From: Actinomadura rudentiformis
GTDB taxonomy: Bacteria > Actinomycetota > Actinomycetes > Streptosporangiales > Streptosporangiaceae
Assembly: GCF_008923185.1 (NCBI RefSeq)
Contig: NZ_WBMT01000002.1
Coordinates: 124,001-188,000 of the forward strand
Reading direction: 5' to 3'
Length of the DNA: 64,000 nucleotides
Below the pieces are notes generated by a model, which had not been told where the DNA came from, did no database searches, and saw only the letters and a list, made by a program, of their open reading frames with translations. Within the stretch, counting starts at the first letter, position 1. Every line of letters starts with the position of its first letter. Below are positions 17,477 to 25,934 of the stretch, in pieces. The position numbers were made by a program, and so were the translations under genes.

Positions 17477-19111
17477 TCAGGGAACGACCTTGAGCTGCGA
17501 CACGAACTGGTTGAGGTCTGGCCACATCCGGCGATGGGTGTTGGGCAGCGAGGCGAACACCACGCCCGGGGACGGACGGCCGGTGTCGATGATCGCGGCC
17601 ACGACGACCTCGCCGGTGGCCCGCACCCCCGCGCGCTTGTACGTGAGGTACGAGGCGATCAGCCACCCTTGGCGGCCGCCGATCGTCAGCGGCTGAGAGG
17701 CCAGCGGCGTCTTCTTGTGAGGGAAGGCGTAGTAGCTCTGCTCGAACCCGGAGGCGGCGAGCGCGGCGACCGTCTTGACGCTCTGCGGGCCCTTGTAGGC
17801 GCTCCGCAGCGTCGGGACCAGCGTGCCGGTGAGCAGCTGGCCGTACCACATCTGACCGCCGCGCTTCTCGGTGACGACGATCTGCTGGCCGGACCAGCCC
17901 GTGACGCCGAGCTTGTTCTTCTTGGTCGGCACCTGCCAGGGGGCGGCGAACCGCGGGTACGAGAGCCCCGAGTGCGCGTCGGTGACCCGGCTGAGCATCC
18001 TGCTCGGCCGGCCGGCGAACCTCTGGAACGCCTTGTCAGGCGGCAGCTGGACCTTCGGCACATCCTGCCCGGCGGGGTTGCCCGCGGCCGGGCCGCCCGA
18101 CCTGCGCTCGGGGGACGCGGGCACGGCGCTGTCCCGGCCCTTCAGGAAGTAGACGCCGCCTGCGGCCACGACGGCCACCGCGAGCAGCCCCACACCGGCG
18201 ATCAGCACCAGCCGGGACCGGCCGCCCTCATCCTCGATCACGTCGTGGCGGGGCGGAGCGGGAGGCGTGGGCACGCTCGCACGATCGGCCCCAGCGGACG
18301 CACTGGCCGCACCGGACGTGCTGGCCGCAGCAGACGCGCTGGCCGCAGCGGACGCGCTGGCCGCGCTGGCCGCGCTGGCCGCGCTGGCCGCGCCGGTGTC
18401 GGCCGCGCCGGCATCAGCTGCCCCGGCGTCGGCGGCCTTGGCCGCGCTTGACCGCTCCGAACGCCCGGACCGGCCGAACCTGCTGCGCTTGCCGCCGTCG
18501 GCGCTGGTGCCGAGCATCGCGTCGGCGGACTCTTCGTTGTCCATCCAGTCCGGCATCTGCCAGTTGCCGGAGCTCGGCTTGCCCGGCTTGGGCGGGGTGG
18601 CGGGCCCGGTGGGCGAGACGGGCGCGTACAGGTCGTTCCCGGCCCCGGCGTCCCCGCCCTGGCCGTCGAAGAGCGAACCCTCCCACGCCTGCTGGCCGCC
18701 TGCGACGGGCTGCCCGTTCTCTGACTCCGGCGCCGGAACGGGCGAATCGGCCGGCAGCGACTCAGGCTCGGCACGTTCGGCGGCGACGGGACCGGGCGAC
18801 GGCTCCCCGGCGATCGTAGCGAGACCACCGGTGGCGTCGTCATCCGCGGACGGCACGGGCGCGACCTTGATGTCATCGGGTTCGGCGGCCGACTCGACCT
18901 TGCCCCACACGTCGTGCGGGGGCCCGGTGGCCGGCTCGGGCTCGACCTCGGTCGGAGGAGGGGCCACCACCTCGGGCATCTTGGCTTCGGTCTCGGGGAA
19001 CGACATCCTGCCCGGAGACTCGTCGGGGCCGGTCACGGCCGCCGCGCCCTCGGGCCGGTCCGTCTCCTGGTCACGCCCCGCGGCATCATCACTCATCTCG
19101 GTCCAGCGCAT
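17477..19111 (-). CDS. Single-pass membrane protein with Ala/Ser-rich cytoplasmic linker
   Basis: 544-aa protein of unknown function. Residues 1-185 are acidic, Pro/Glu-rich and disordered. Residues about 200-270 form a low-complexity run of AAS/AASA repeats. One transmembrane helix (LVLIAGVGLLAVAVVAAGGV) follows near 290-310, then an extracytoplasmic C-terminal domain of about 200 residues with conserved-looking YPRFAAPWQVP, WYGQLLTGTLVPT and GRQGWLIASYLTYK segments. The ATG at 19111 was chosen because GGGGGAGCG precedes it; starts further upstream lack a ribosome binding site. It appears to be in one unit with the 62-aa membrane protein downstream. Confidence 0.7.
   Translation of the reverse strand: MRWTEMSDDAAGRDQETDRPEGAAAVTGPDESPGRMSFPETEAKMPEVVAPPPTEVEPEPATGPPHDVWGKVESAAEPDDIKVAPVPSADDDATGGLATIAGEPSPGPVAAERAEPESLPADSPVPAPESENGQPVAGGQQAWEGSLFDGQGGDAGAGNDLYAPVSPTGPATPPKPGKPSSGNWQMPDWMDNEESADAMLGTSADGGKRSRFGRSGRSERSSAAKAADAGAADAGAADTGAASAASAASAASASAAASASAAASTSGAASASAGADRASVPTPPAPPRHDVIEDEGGRSRLVLIAGVGLLAVAVVAAGGVYFLKGRDSAVPASPERRSGGPAAGNPAGQDVPKVQLPPDKAFQRFAGRPSRMLSRVTDAHSGLSYPRFAAPWQVPTKKNKLGVTGWSGQQIVVTEKRGGQMWYGQLLTGTLVPTLRSAYKGPQSVKTVAALAASGFEQSYYAFPHKKTPLASQPLTIGGRQGWLIASYLTYKRAGVRATGEVVVAAIIDTGRPSPGVVFASLPNTHRRMWPDLNQFVSQLKVVP
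18280..18450. repeat. Ala/Ser-codon low-complexity repeat inside a membrane protein gene
   Basis: GC-rich imperfect repeat of gctggccgc-like units, encoding the AAS-type linker on the minus strand. Such runs are prone to length variation by slippage. Confidence 0.6.
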
Positions 19112-19210
19112 GACGCGCTCCCCCTGATCGGACATGCGGCACACGTTACGCGAAGATCAGCCTTTGCGGACCGGCCGGTAATCACGCGCAGGACACATCT
19201 TTCTATCGCC

Positions 19211-20200
19211 TCAGTGATGTCCAGGAAGGGCATGGTCACCCCCTGTGACCAGCGGATTGTTTGCCAAACGCTCCCTGGCCAGCAACGTTCCGCCCGCCAC
19301 GGCCCCCGGCATGGCGAGCACGGCGCCCAGGGGGATGAGGAAGACCACAAATGTGGCCGCGCCGAATCCCACTGCCATCAGCCGGTTCTGCCTGAGGATC
19401 GCGAACCGCGTCTTGCGACGGACACCGCGCCGTTCGAGCGCGATCGACGTCAGCTCGCCCGCGAGGAAGTACCCGGAGACGCACGCCGCGATGACCGGCA
19501 CCACGGTCTGGCCGATGATCGGCAGGAAGCCGCACACGAAGAAGACGACCGCGAAGCTGAGCGCCACCGCGCCGAGCAGCAGCGCGTCCCTGATCGCCCG
19601 CCCGATCTGCACCAGCAGGGACTCGTCCGGCTCGGGCGGCGCGCCGCCCTGCGACTCCTCCACGTTCACCGCGATGCGCTCGTAGAAGGGGTCGCCGACC
19701 ATCAGCGTGATCGCCGTGAACGTGATGATCGCCAGGAAGGCCGCCGCACCGAAGATCGCGATGCCGGCGATCACCCGGACCAGCGACCGCAGGGTCTCCG
19801 ACCAGCCGTCGGCGAAGGGCGTCACCCAGCCGGCCAGGCCGTCCAGGTTCCGGCCCAGCATCACCAGCGCCGCCACGTAGACGGCCAGCACGATGAGCGC
19901 CGGGATGAGCCCGAACAGCCACTGCCCGGGACGCCGCGCCACCCAGCCGAGCCCGCGGAAGAGGTAACCGACGCCGGTGAAGAAGGCCGCGAGGCCCCGC
20001 TTGGGCGGCAACACCTGCTCGGGCGTCTGCTCCTGCGCCGGTCCCTTCGCCTGCGCCGGCGCCGGCCCTTGCGACGGCGCCTGCGACGCCGGAGCCCGGG
20101 GCGGCGGTGCCTGAGGCGGCGGGCCCGGCATCGGCGGCCGGCCGGAGTACGGCGGCGGACCGGCGGGCGGGGGACGGCCGGGATCGTACGGTTGGTTCAC
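19211..20200 (-). CDS. EI24-domain membrane protein
   Basis: 329-aa protein of the EI24/CysZ-like superfamily. The first 65 residues are Pro/Gln/Ala-rich and disordered. Then comes the family start GLAAFFTGVGYLFRGLGWVARRPG, several hydrophobic segments, and the diagnostic GDPFYERIAVNVEE in the first cytoplasmic loop. Late parts include GFLPIIGQTVVPVI and RRKTRFAILRQNRLMAVGFGA, also typical. CysZ is a sulfate transporter, but actinobacterial EI24 proteins are uncharacterised, so no substrate is assigned. No operon partner is evident. Confidence 0.82.
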   Translation of the reverse strand: MNQPYDPGRPPPAGPPPYSGRPPMPGPPPQAPPPRAPASQAPSQGPAPAQAKGPAQEQTPEQVLPPKRGLAAFFTGVGYLFRGLGWVARRPGQWLFGLIPALIVLAVYVAALVMLGRNLDGLAGWVTPFADGWSETLRSLVRVIAGIAIFGAAAFLAIITFTAITLMVGDPFYERIAVNVEESQGGAPPEPDESLLVQIGRAIRDALLLGAVALSFAVVFFVCGFLPIIGQTVVPVIAACVSGYFLAGELTSIALERRGVRRKTRFAILRQNRLMAVGFGAATFVVFLIPLGAVLAMPGAVAGGTLLARERLANNPLVTGGDHALPGHH

Positions 20201-20257
20201 GCGTCCAAAGCTATCGGGCCAAAAGGCCCGCCATGGCGCCCGCCGGGCACTACCCGG

Positions 20258-20833
20258 TCATGGGGTCCAGCGGGGGTCGCGGCCCGACAGTGCCAGCGCG
20301 CGTTCGAACGCGGTGCCCGACCCCAGCGGCACGGGGTCAGCGAAGCCGTCGTACTGCCGGTACAACTCGGCGTGCTCGTCGACGACCTTCAGCAACATCT
20401 CGCCGACCGCGTCGGAGACGTGGAACTCCTGGCCGGTGGCCCTGGCGACGTCCCAGCCGTGCACCGCCGTCTCCTTGATGATCAGCTGCGCGACCTCGGA
20501 CGCCGGGGACGTGGCGAACCCGAGGTCGATCTCGCCCTCCCAGGCCGCCGGATCCGACCAGGCCGCGACGGCCCGGTCGAGCTGCGCCGCGTACGCCTCG
20601 GCCCATCCCTCCTCACCCGCGAAGTCCCGTTCCGTCAGCTCTTCCGGGATCGGACGCCGCTGGGCACGGCGCTCAAGGCCGTGCGAGGTGTAGAGCACCC
20701 AGTGGTTGACGAGCGCCCGGACGTCGTACTCCGCGCAGGGAGTCACATCGCCCAACTGGTCGGCCTTGACGCCACGCGCGATCCGAGCGGCCTCAGCGGC
20801 ACATTCCTGCATGTACGTGTGGAGTTCGTTCAT
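20258..20833 (-). CDS. TIGR03086-type DinB-like protein (mycothiol maleylpyruvate isomerase superfamily)
   Basis: 191-aa four-helix-bundle protein. Features include a TPCAEYDVRALVNHWV segment near residues 31-46 (His44 typical of the metal site) and a later ETAVHGWDVARATGQ (His of HGWD typical of the second metal ligand). Family members bind a divalent metal and use mycothiol as cofactor or substrate. The ATG chosen gives the canonical N-terminus; a longer frame upstream is antisense to the AraC gene. It is divergent from that AraC regulator with a 66-nt gap, so it may be the regulator's target. Confidence 0.78.
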   Translation of the reverse strand: MNELHTYMQECAAEAARIARGVKADQLGDVTPCAEYDVRALVNHWVLYTSHGLERRAQRRPIPEELTERDFAGEEGWAEAYAAQLDRAVAAWSDPAAWEGEIDLGFATSPASEVAQLIIKETAVHGWDVARATGQEFHVSDAVGEMLLKVVDEHAELYRQYDGFADPVPLGSGTAFERALALSGRDPRWTP

Positions 20834-20899
20834 GGGTAAAACCCTAGGTAAACGCCCCTGTCGCCCTCTTGAAGAAACGCGACAAAGTACCCTGGGCGG

Positions 20900-21667
20900 A
20901 TGAGCCCGCGAGGTGTGCTGCACCCGGACGAGAACGCCTTGTTCGTGGATACGGCCACGCACGATCCCGCGCCTGAGGCGGCCCCGTTCGTGGAGTTCTA
21001 CTGGCATGTCCGCTGGCGCACCCCGAAGCCGCACGACACGAAAGTGCTCGCCCATCCCAACGTGCACCTCGTCTTCGAGGAGCCCGAGCCGCTCGTCTAC
21101 GGGGTGGACCGCGGCCTGTTCGTCCGGCGGCTGGAGGGTGAGGGGCACGCCCTGGGCATCAAGTTCCGGCCCGGCGGTTTCCGTTCGTTCACCGACGGGC
21201 CCATCATCGACCTCGCCGACCGGCGCGTTCCCGCGAGCCGGTTCTTCGGGCCGGAGATAGCGGACGTCCACCGGGCCGTCCTCGACTCCGACGACCCCGC
21301 GGCCGAGGCGGAGGCGTTCCTCCTCCCCCGGCTGCCCGCCAAGCCGGATCCGCTGGCCGAGGAAGTCGCGGAGATGGTCGGGCGCATCACCGACGATCCC
21401 TCGCTCACGCGCGTGGCAGAGGCCGCCCGCACCCTCAGCATGTCGACCCGCACGCTCCAGCGCCTGTTCGCCGAGTACGTCGGCGCGAGCCCCAAGTGGG
21501 TGCTGCGCCGGGCCCGCCTGCACGAGGCCGCGGCCCGCGCCGACCAGGGCGGCACCGTCGACTGGGCCGAGCTCGCCGCCGACCTCGGCTACTCCGACCA
21601 GTCCCACCTCACCCGCGACTTCACCGCCGCGGTCGGCACCTCACCGGCCGCGTACGCGAGGGCATGA
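20900..21667 (+). CDS. AraC-family transcriptional regulator
   Basis: 255-aa regulator. The N-terminal domain (1-150) is of the DUF6597 sensor type (FVEFYWHVRW, VLAHPNVHLVFEE, GIKFRPGGFRSF). The C-terminal AraC DNA-binding domain has two HTH units: LTRVAEAARTLSMSTRTLQR and WAELAADLGYSDQSHLTRDF. It begins with an ATG 66 nt from the divergent DinB-like gene. It overlaps the next regulator by 4 nt (ATGA), so two AraC-type proteins are translated from one message. Confidence 0.87.
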   Translation: MSPRGVLHPDENALFVDTATHDPAPEAAPFVEFYWHVRWRTPKPHDTKVLAHPNVHLVFEEPEPLVYGVDRGLFVRRLEGEGHALGIKFRPGGFRSFTDGPIIDLADRRVPASRFFGPEIADVHRAVLDSDDPAAEAEAFLLPRLPAKPDPLAEEVAEMVGRITDDPSLTRVAEAARTLSMSTRTLQRLFAEYVGASPKWVLRRARLHEAAARADQGGTVDWAELAADLGYSDQSHLTRDFTAAVGTSPAAYARA

Positions 21668-22086
21668 TGACTCCGGAAGACCTCGTCCGGCTGCGGCGGG
21701 CCCGCGACACGATGGACCGCGACTACGATCAGCCGCTCGACGTCACGGCGCTGGCGCGGGCCGCCCACATGTCGCCGGGCCACTTCTCCCGCAGCTTCCG
21801 CGCCGCGTTCGGAGAGACGCCGTACAGCTACCTGATGACGCGCCGCATCGAACGCGCCAAAGCGCTCCTGCGCCGCGGCGACCTCACCGTGACCGAGGTC
21901 TGCATGGAGGTCGGCTGTACGTCGCTGGGCTCGTTCAGCTCCCGCTTCACCGAGCTCGTCGGCGAGAGCCCCAGCGCCTACCGTGCTCGTGACCACGACG
22001 AGGGCACCGCGATCCCGGCCTGTTACGCCAAGATCTACACCCGTCCGGTCCGGAACGCCCAAGCCAAGCGCACCTCAGAGGCATAG
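21664..22086 (+). CDS. Short AraC-type HTH regulator
   Basis: 140-aa protein that is almost entirely an AraC DNA-binding domain: LDVTALARAAHMSPGHFSRS as first HTH and LTVTEVCMEVGCTSLGSFSS as second, ending SPSAYRARD. A short basic tail follows. No sensor domain is present. It overlaps the upstream AraC gene and abuts the VOC gene with no gap (TAG directly followed by ATG). Solo AraC domains of this kind are commonly paired with a VOC (glyoxalase-fold) protein, which may provide ligand sensing or be the controlled enzyme. Confidence 0.87.
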   Translation: MMTPEDLVRLRRARDTMDRDYDQPLDVTALARAAHMSPGHFSRSFRAAFGETPYSYLMTRRIERAKALLRRGDLTVTEVCMEVGCTSLGSFSSRFTELVGESPSAYRARDHDEGTAIPACYAKIYTRPVRNAQAKRTSEA

Positions 22087-22503
22087 ATGGAACTCAAGCT
22101 CTCCCACTGCTTCATCGCCGTCCATGATCACGACAAGGCGCTCGCCTTCTACCGCGACGCGCTCGGCCTCAAGGTCCAGAGCGACGTCTCGTTCGAGGGA
22201 ATGCGCTGGGTCGCCCTGACCCCGCCCGGCCAGCCCGAGGTGGAGATCGTCCTGGAGCCGCCGAACGCGGACCCGAACGCGTCCGAGGCCGACCACCAGG
22301 CCATCACGGACCTGATGGCCAAGGGAATGCTGCGCGGGGTCATCTTCAGCACGGACGACTGCGACGCCACGTTCGAACGCATCGCTGCCTCTGGCGCGGA
22401 AGTCCTGCAGGAGCCCAAGGACCAGCCGTACGGCGTCCGCGACTGCGCCTTCCGCGACCCGTCCGGCAACCTCATCCGCTTCAACCAGCCCCGCAAGGCC
22501 TGA
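22087..22503 (+). CDS. VOC (glyoxalase/bleomycin resistance) family protein
   Basis: 138-aa vicinal-oxygen-chelate-fold protein. The two beta-alpha-beta-beta-beta modules are visible: LSHCFIAVHDHDKALAFYRD at the start and GVIFSTDDCDATFERIAASG in the second half, closing with the typical FRDPSGNLIRFNQ. The expected metal ligands (His7 or nearby, Glu in VEIVLE) are partly present. It could be a dioxygenase, lyase or a drug-binding protein. It is co-transcribed with two AraC-type regulators and ends 3 nt before the convergent methyltransferase gene. Confidence 0.85.
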   Translation: MELKLSHCFIAVHDHDKALAFYRDALGLKVQSDVSFEGMRWVALTPPGQPEVEIVLEPPNADPNASEADHQAITDLMAKGMLRGVIFSTDDCDATFERIAASGAEVLQEPKDQPYGVRDCAFRDPSGNLIRFNQPRKA

Positions 22504-22506
22504 GGG

Positions 22507-23322
22507 TCAGGGCTTGCGGCCCACACCGCCGTACGCGTCGCTGGGCTGGGGCGCGCCGATCTCCGTCGGTTCGGGCCGCCAGAACGGGCACGAGACCACG
22601 CCGGGCTCGACCAGTTCGAGGCCCTCGAAGAAGCGCGCGATCTCTTCCGGGCTGCGCAGCGTGTACGGCACGGCGCCGCCCTCGTTGTAGTCCTCCTGGG
22701 CCTCCTCGACCGCCTCGCCGGACACGGCGCTGGAACCGTCGTTCAGCGAGAGGTAGCTGCCGGACGGCAGGGCGTCCAGGAGCGTGCGCACGATCGAGCG
22801 CGCCTGGTCGCCGTCCGCGACATGGCCCATGATCCCGCTCAGGATGAGCCCGACGGGCTGTGCGAAGTCCAGCGTCTTGGCGGCGGCCTGCAGGACGTTC
22901 TGCGGGTCGCGCAGATCGGCGTCGAGATAGTCGGTCATGCCGTCGGGGTGGCTGTTCAGGAGCGCACGCGCGTGCACCAGGACCAGCGGGTCGTTGTCCA
23001 CGTAGACGATCCGGGAGCTCGGAGCCACCCGCTGGGCGACCTCATGGGTGTTGTCCACGGTGGGCAGCCCCGTGCCGATGTCGAGGAACTGCCGGATCCC
23101 GGCCTCGCCCGCCAGATACGCCACCGACCGCGTGAGGAAGCCCCGGGACGCGCGAGCGACGTCGGCGACGCCCGGAAACGTCTCCAGGTACTGGTCGCCG
23201 GCCGCCCGGTCGACCGGGTAGTTGTCCTTGCCACCGAGCCAGTAGTTCCAGATCCGCGCCGAATGCGGCACCGATGTGTCGATCCTGTCTGAAAGCCTGG
23301 CGTAGGACTGCTCATCGGTCAT
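22507..23322 (-). CDS. SAM-dependent methyltransferase, DUF574 family
   Basis: 271-aa protein of the actinobacterial S-adenosyl methyltransferase family DUF574. The N-terminus has the family signature HSARIWNYWLGGKDNYPVDR. The SAM-binding loop is FLDIGTGLPTVDNTHE near residues 100-115, followed by the acidic strand VYVDNDPLVLVHARALL. The GLILSGIMGHVAD segment matches the post-motif region. These enzymes are abundant in streptosporangia and streptomycetes, but their targets are unknown. It stands alone, convergent with the VOC gene. Confidence 0.88.
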   Translation of the reverse strand: MTDEQSYARLSDRIDTSVPHSARIWNYWLGGKDNYPVDRAAGDQYLETFPGVADVARASRGFLTRSVAYLAGEAGIRQFLDIGTGLPTVDNTHEVAQRVAPSSRIVYVDNDPLVLVHARALLNSHPDGMTDYLDADLRDPQNVLQAAAKTLDFAQPVGLILSGIMGHVADGDQARSIVRTLLDALPSGSYLSLNDGSSAVSGEAVEEAQEDYNEGGAVPYTLRSPEEIARFFEGLELVEPGVVSCPFWRPEPTEIGAPQPSDAYGGVGRKP

Positions 23323-23692
23323 CAGAAGGCTCCATTCCGAGGGGAAGTCATTCCAAGAAGGAAGTCCGGGCCCTCATCTTGACCGCAAACCGCCCATCCC
23401 AACAGGTCTTCCGCCCCCACCCAGCTCACCCGGCGCGTCCAGCCGGAAGGTCGATCATGCGCGCGACCGGGACGAAGGCGGCCACCCTCGGCACCGCCAT
23501 TCGCCCCTGAAGAAGGACCGTCACCCGCCTCGGCAGCGAGCCACTTCTCCGTTATCCGATTCTTACGGACCTGTGACGAGACCGTGCTTCACATTCTCCT
23601 CGCGAGTTCCTCCTGTCACTTTGGTCTCAGTGAGCACCTCGCTCACCTAAGTCACCCCGTCTCCCCCGCAGTGGAGCGGAAGAGGAGGATCC
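23323..23692. other. Intergenic region upstream of the DUF1996 gene
   Basis: 370 bp without a convincing gene, lying between two divergently transcribed genes and so expected to hold two promoters. Short open frames here have neither a ribosome binding site nor plausible composition. No firm -35/-10 pair is called. A strong GAGGAGGA ribosome binding site closes the region before the GTG at 23693. Confidence 0.5.
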
Positions 23693-25048
23693 GTGCGACA
23701 TCAGCCATACCGCCGTCAACGCCGGCGTACCGCCGCCCTCGCCGTGGCCGCGGGCATCAGTCTGCTTGCAGCCGCCCAGCCCGCGATGGCCCGACCAGTG
23801 ATACGCACGGCAGCCGCTCCATCGATCAGTTGTCCTTCGGTGAACGATCGATTGCCGCAGATCCCAGCGACCGCCAGAGCGGAGGTCGATCAAGAACTGG
23901 CCCGGCTGAACACCCAAATCACCGAAGCCAACCGGCGGTTGGCCGGCTCAGCGGGACAGGGCGGCCCCAACTTCGTCCAGAACGCCATCCTCGGGCCACT
24001 CAAGGACAAGCGTGCCGCGACCCTGGATCGCATCGCCATCGCCATCGGCCGATCGGCCCAGCGCCCCACCGGCCTGGACGCCCTGGCCGCCTGCACCCTC
24101 ACACCCGACGGCTCACAACAGCCGGGCGGCCAGCAACCGGGTGACCAGCAGCCTGGCGGTCAGCCGGCCTCCGGCCCCGTACGAGCGGACTTCGTCGACA
24201 TTCGCTCGGTGGCGCCCAATCTGAGGCTGCCGCGCAGGACCCCGAACGCCTCCACCGGGTTGTTCTCCTCCCAGTGTGGCCGCAACGCCCAGGGACAGCA
24301 CAACTCTGACAACGTCATCGTCGCCCCTGGCGTTGACAACGGCGCCCACCATGTCCACGACTACGTCGGCAACACTTCCACCAGCGGGCAGTCCACCGAC
24401 GAGAGCCTGGCTGCCGCAGGCACCACCTGCGTCAACGGTGACCAGTCGACGCACTACTGGCCGGTCCTGCGCGCACGCGACGGCGCGGCTGCCGACGCCA
24501 ACGCCCCCGGCGGCGGCCTGGACGGCAACATCGGAAGGATCCTCACACCTGCCGGCGTTTCACTGCGGATGACCGGCAGCCCGGTCGGCAAGGTCACCGC
24601 GATGCCACGCTTCCTGCGCATCATCACCGGAGACGCCAAGGCCTTCACCAACGGCGGCGCCAACGCCAGAGCCTCGTGGACCTGCACCGGGTTCGAAAAC
24701 CGCCGCCTGACCGACAAATACCCGCTCTGCCCCACCGGCAGCCGGGTGCAGCGAATCCTGCAGTTCCAAAGCTGCTGGGACGGCAGGAACACCGACAGCG
24801 CCAACCACCGCACCCACGTCGCCTACCCCGCCGCTGACGGCAGATGCCCAGCGGGGATGACGGCCATCCCCATGCTGGAGCAGCGCATCACCTACAACGT
24901 TCCCCGCGGCGTGCCGTTCGCTCTGGACACCTTCCCCGAGCAACTCCACAAGCCCGTCACCGACCACGGCGACTTCATCAATGTCATGTCCGACGCACTG
25001 ATGCAACGCGCCACCACCTGCATCAACACAGGACGCCGCTGCCGCTGA
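23693..25048 (+). CDS. Secreted DUF1996 domain protein
   Basis: 451-aa exported protein. The signal peptide is clear (RRQRRRTAALAVAAGISLLA, cleavage after AMA). Residues 45-140 form an alpha-helical region, followed by a Gln/Pro/Gly linker of GGQQPGDQQ repeats. The C-terminal 270 residues are DUF1996, with His-rich motifs (NGAHHVHDYVGN, RTHVAYPAADGRCPAGM, TDHGDF) and several paired cysteines. DUF1996 occurs in secreted fungal and actinobacterial proteins, sometimes attached to carbohydrate-binding modules; its activity is unknown. The GTG start follows GAGGAGGA. Monocistronic. Confidence 0.82.
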   Translation: MRHQPYRRQRRRTAALAVAAGISLLAAAQPAMARPVIRTAAAPSISCPSVNDRLPQIPATARAEVDQELARLNTQITEANRRLAGSAGQGGPNFVQNAILGPLKDKRAATLDRIAIAIGRSAQRPTGLDALAACTLTPDGSQQPGGQQPGDQQPGGQPASGPVRADFVDIRSVAPNLRLPRRTPNASTGLFSSQCGRNAQGQHNSDNVIVAPGVDNGAHHVHDYVGNTSTSGQSTDESLAAAGTTCVNGDQSTHYWPVLRARDGAAADANAPGGGLDGNIGRILTPAGVSLRMTGSPVGKVTAMPRFLRIITGDAKAFTNGGANARASWTCTGFENRRLTDKYPLCPTGSRVQRILQFQSCWDGRNTDSANHRTHVAYPAADGRCPAGMTAIPMLEQRITYNVPRGVPFALDTFPEQLHKPVTDHGDFINVMSDALMQRATTCINTGRRCR

Positions 25049-25166
25049 CCGGCCTGGGGGCGGAGCCTCAAAGGAGGGCTGCCCGAGCGAAGCAAGGTCG
25101 ATCACATCCGAGCGAAGCGAAGGAAGGGGAGGGGGTGCGGGGGCGGAGCCCCTGCATCGGGGGGTT

Positions 25167-25185
25167 CCGGGGGGTCGCCCCCCGG
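25167..25185. terminator. Hairpin in a G/C-run element
   Basis: Perfect 8-bp stem (ccgggggg / ccccccgg) with a 3-nt loop, lying between the DUF1996 gene and the 3' end of ssrA. It is part of a gggggcggagcccc-type element of the kind scattered in actinomycete intergenic regions, and probably terminates transcription from the plus strand. Confidence 0.5.
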
Positions 25186-25208
25186 GTGAACATGCCGAAA
25201 CAAGAGTG

Positions 25209-25232
25209 GCCTGGAAGCTTTCGCTTCCAGGC
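25209..25232 (-). terminator. Terminator of ssrA
   Basis: Perfect 10-bp stem (gcctggaagc / gcttccaggc) with a TTTC-type 4-nt loop, starting 17 nt after the mature 3' end of tmRNA. On the minus strand it is followed by CACTCTTGTTTC, moderately U-rich. Confidence 0.7.
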
Positions 25233-25248
25233 ACACTTGTCCCACGAG

Positions 25249-25618
25249 TGGAGGTGGCGGGAATCGAACCCGCGTCCTTCGATGATGAGTCAGGGCTTCT
25301 CCGGGCGCAGCCTGCTAGTCGTTTTCTCAGCCCCGGCACTCACGCAGGCAAGTTGCCGACGGGCTCAGCCACTGTTAGATGTTCCTGTAATCCCCGCGGC
25401 CGGGACTACAGGTGGAGTCTCCTAGCGATGCCAGACCCCGGGGCGGAGACTCACCCGGGCTGACAGAGTCGCTACTCGCCTCAGGCGGCGAGAGCGAACT
25501 CGGACTGCTTCTTGTTGGCAGTTATTGGTTTGCTGTCACAGGATTTACGAGGTCACGACAGCAACCCTCGACCCGCTTCCCCTGGCTCGACCTACCGAAG
25601 TCGAAGCCGGTCACCCCC
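25249..25618 (-). ncRNA. ssrA: Transfer-messenger RNA (tmRNA)
   Basis: The 370-nt RNA rescues stalled ribosomes together with SmpB. The 5' end GGGGGUG pairs with the 3' CACCUCC to form the acceptor stem. The 5' part continues with the conserved GACCGGCUUCGACUUCGG, and the 3' part has the T-arm GGUUCGAUUCCCGCC. The tag frame at 25481-25519 encodes ANKKQSEFALAA followed by UGA; it ends in the ALAA degron and is close to the tags of other actinomycetes. CCA is not encoded: the discriminator A is followed by CUC, so CCA must be added enzymatically. smpB lies in the same orientation 2.3 kb upstream. Confidence 0.95.
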
Positions 25619-25934
25619 ATGTTGAGTTGTCAAAGCGGACGCCTGGACGTCCGCAACAAGACGCTACATGGATAACGCGGGCGATGCCAACGGGATTCCC
25701 CGGGGCCAGAAAGAGTGACGCCCCGGTGGGCGACGAGCTAGTCGCGCCCACCGGGGCCGACCGGCAGGGTCGGGCCGGTCCGGACGGCAGAGCCTCCCCC
25801 GAGACGAGGCTCTGGTCTCATCACGGCGACTGAGTCCGCAACCCCCCAAGCGGTGTCTCAGTCACCTATAAAGACGTCCGGAACCCCAGGGATGGTTGCG
25901 GCCAAAATGTAAAGAGATAACAAAGCCGCAACGA
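25619..25934. other. Structured intergenic region between the PBP gene and ssrA
   Basis: No gene seen; a 61-codon open frame here has no ribosome binding site and covers strong hairpins. It contains, from low to high coordinate, a 7-bp dyad (gcggacg / cgtccgc, 25635-25654) just upstream of ssrA. Next is a 13-bp perfect stem (25720-25757), a 7-bp stem (25759-25780) and a 9-bp stem (25788-25814). The ssrA promoter must lie here, but no clear -35/-10 pair could be assigned. Confidence 0.55.
25720..25757 (-). terminator. Strong hairpin, probable terminator of the ftsE-to-PBP transcription unit
   Basis: Perfect 13-bp stem gccccggtgggcg / cgcccaccggggc with a 12-nt spacer. On the minus strand it is followed by GTCACTCTTTCTGG, a U-rich tail. 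It lies 178 nt after the PBP stop and about 100 nt before the tmRNA 5' end. Confidence 0.6.

Noticed and set aside
25664..25849. 61-codon minus-strand open frame between the PBP gene and ssrA
   Set aside because: It spans three strong hairpins, has no ribosome binding site and its translation is Arg/Pro/Gly filler.
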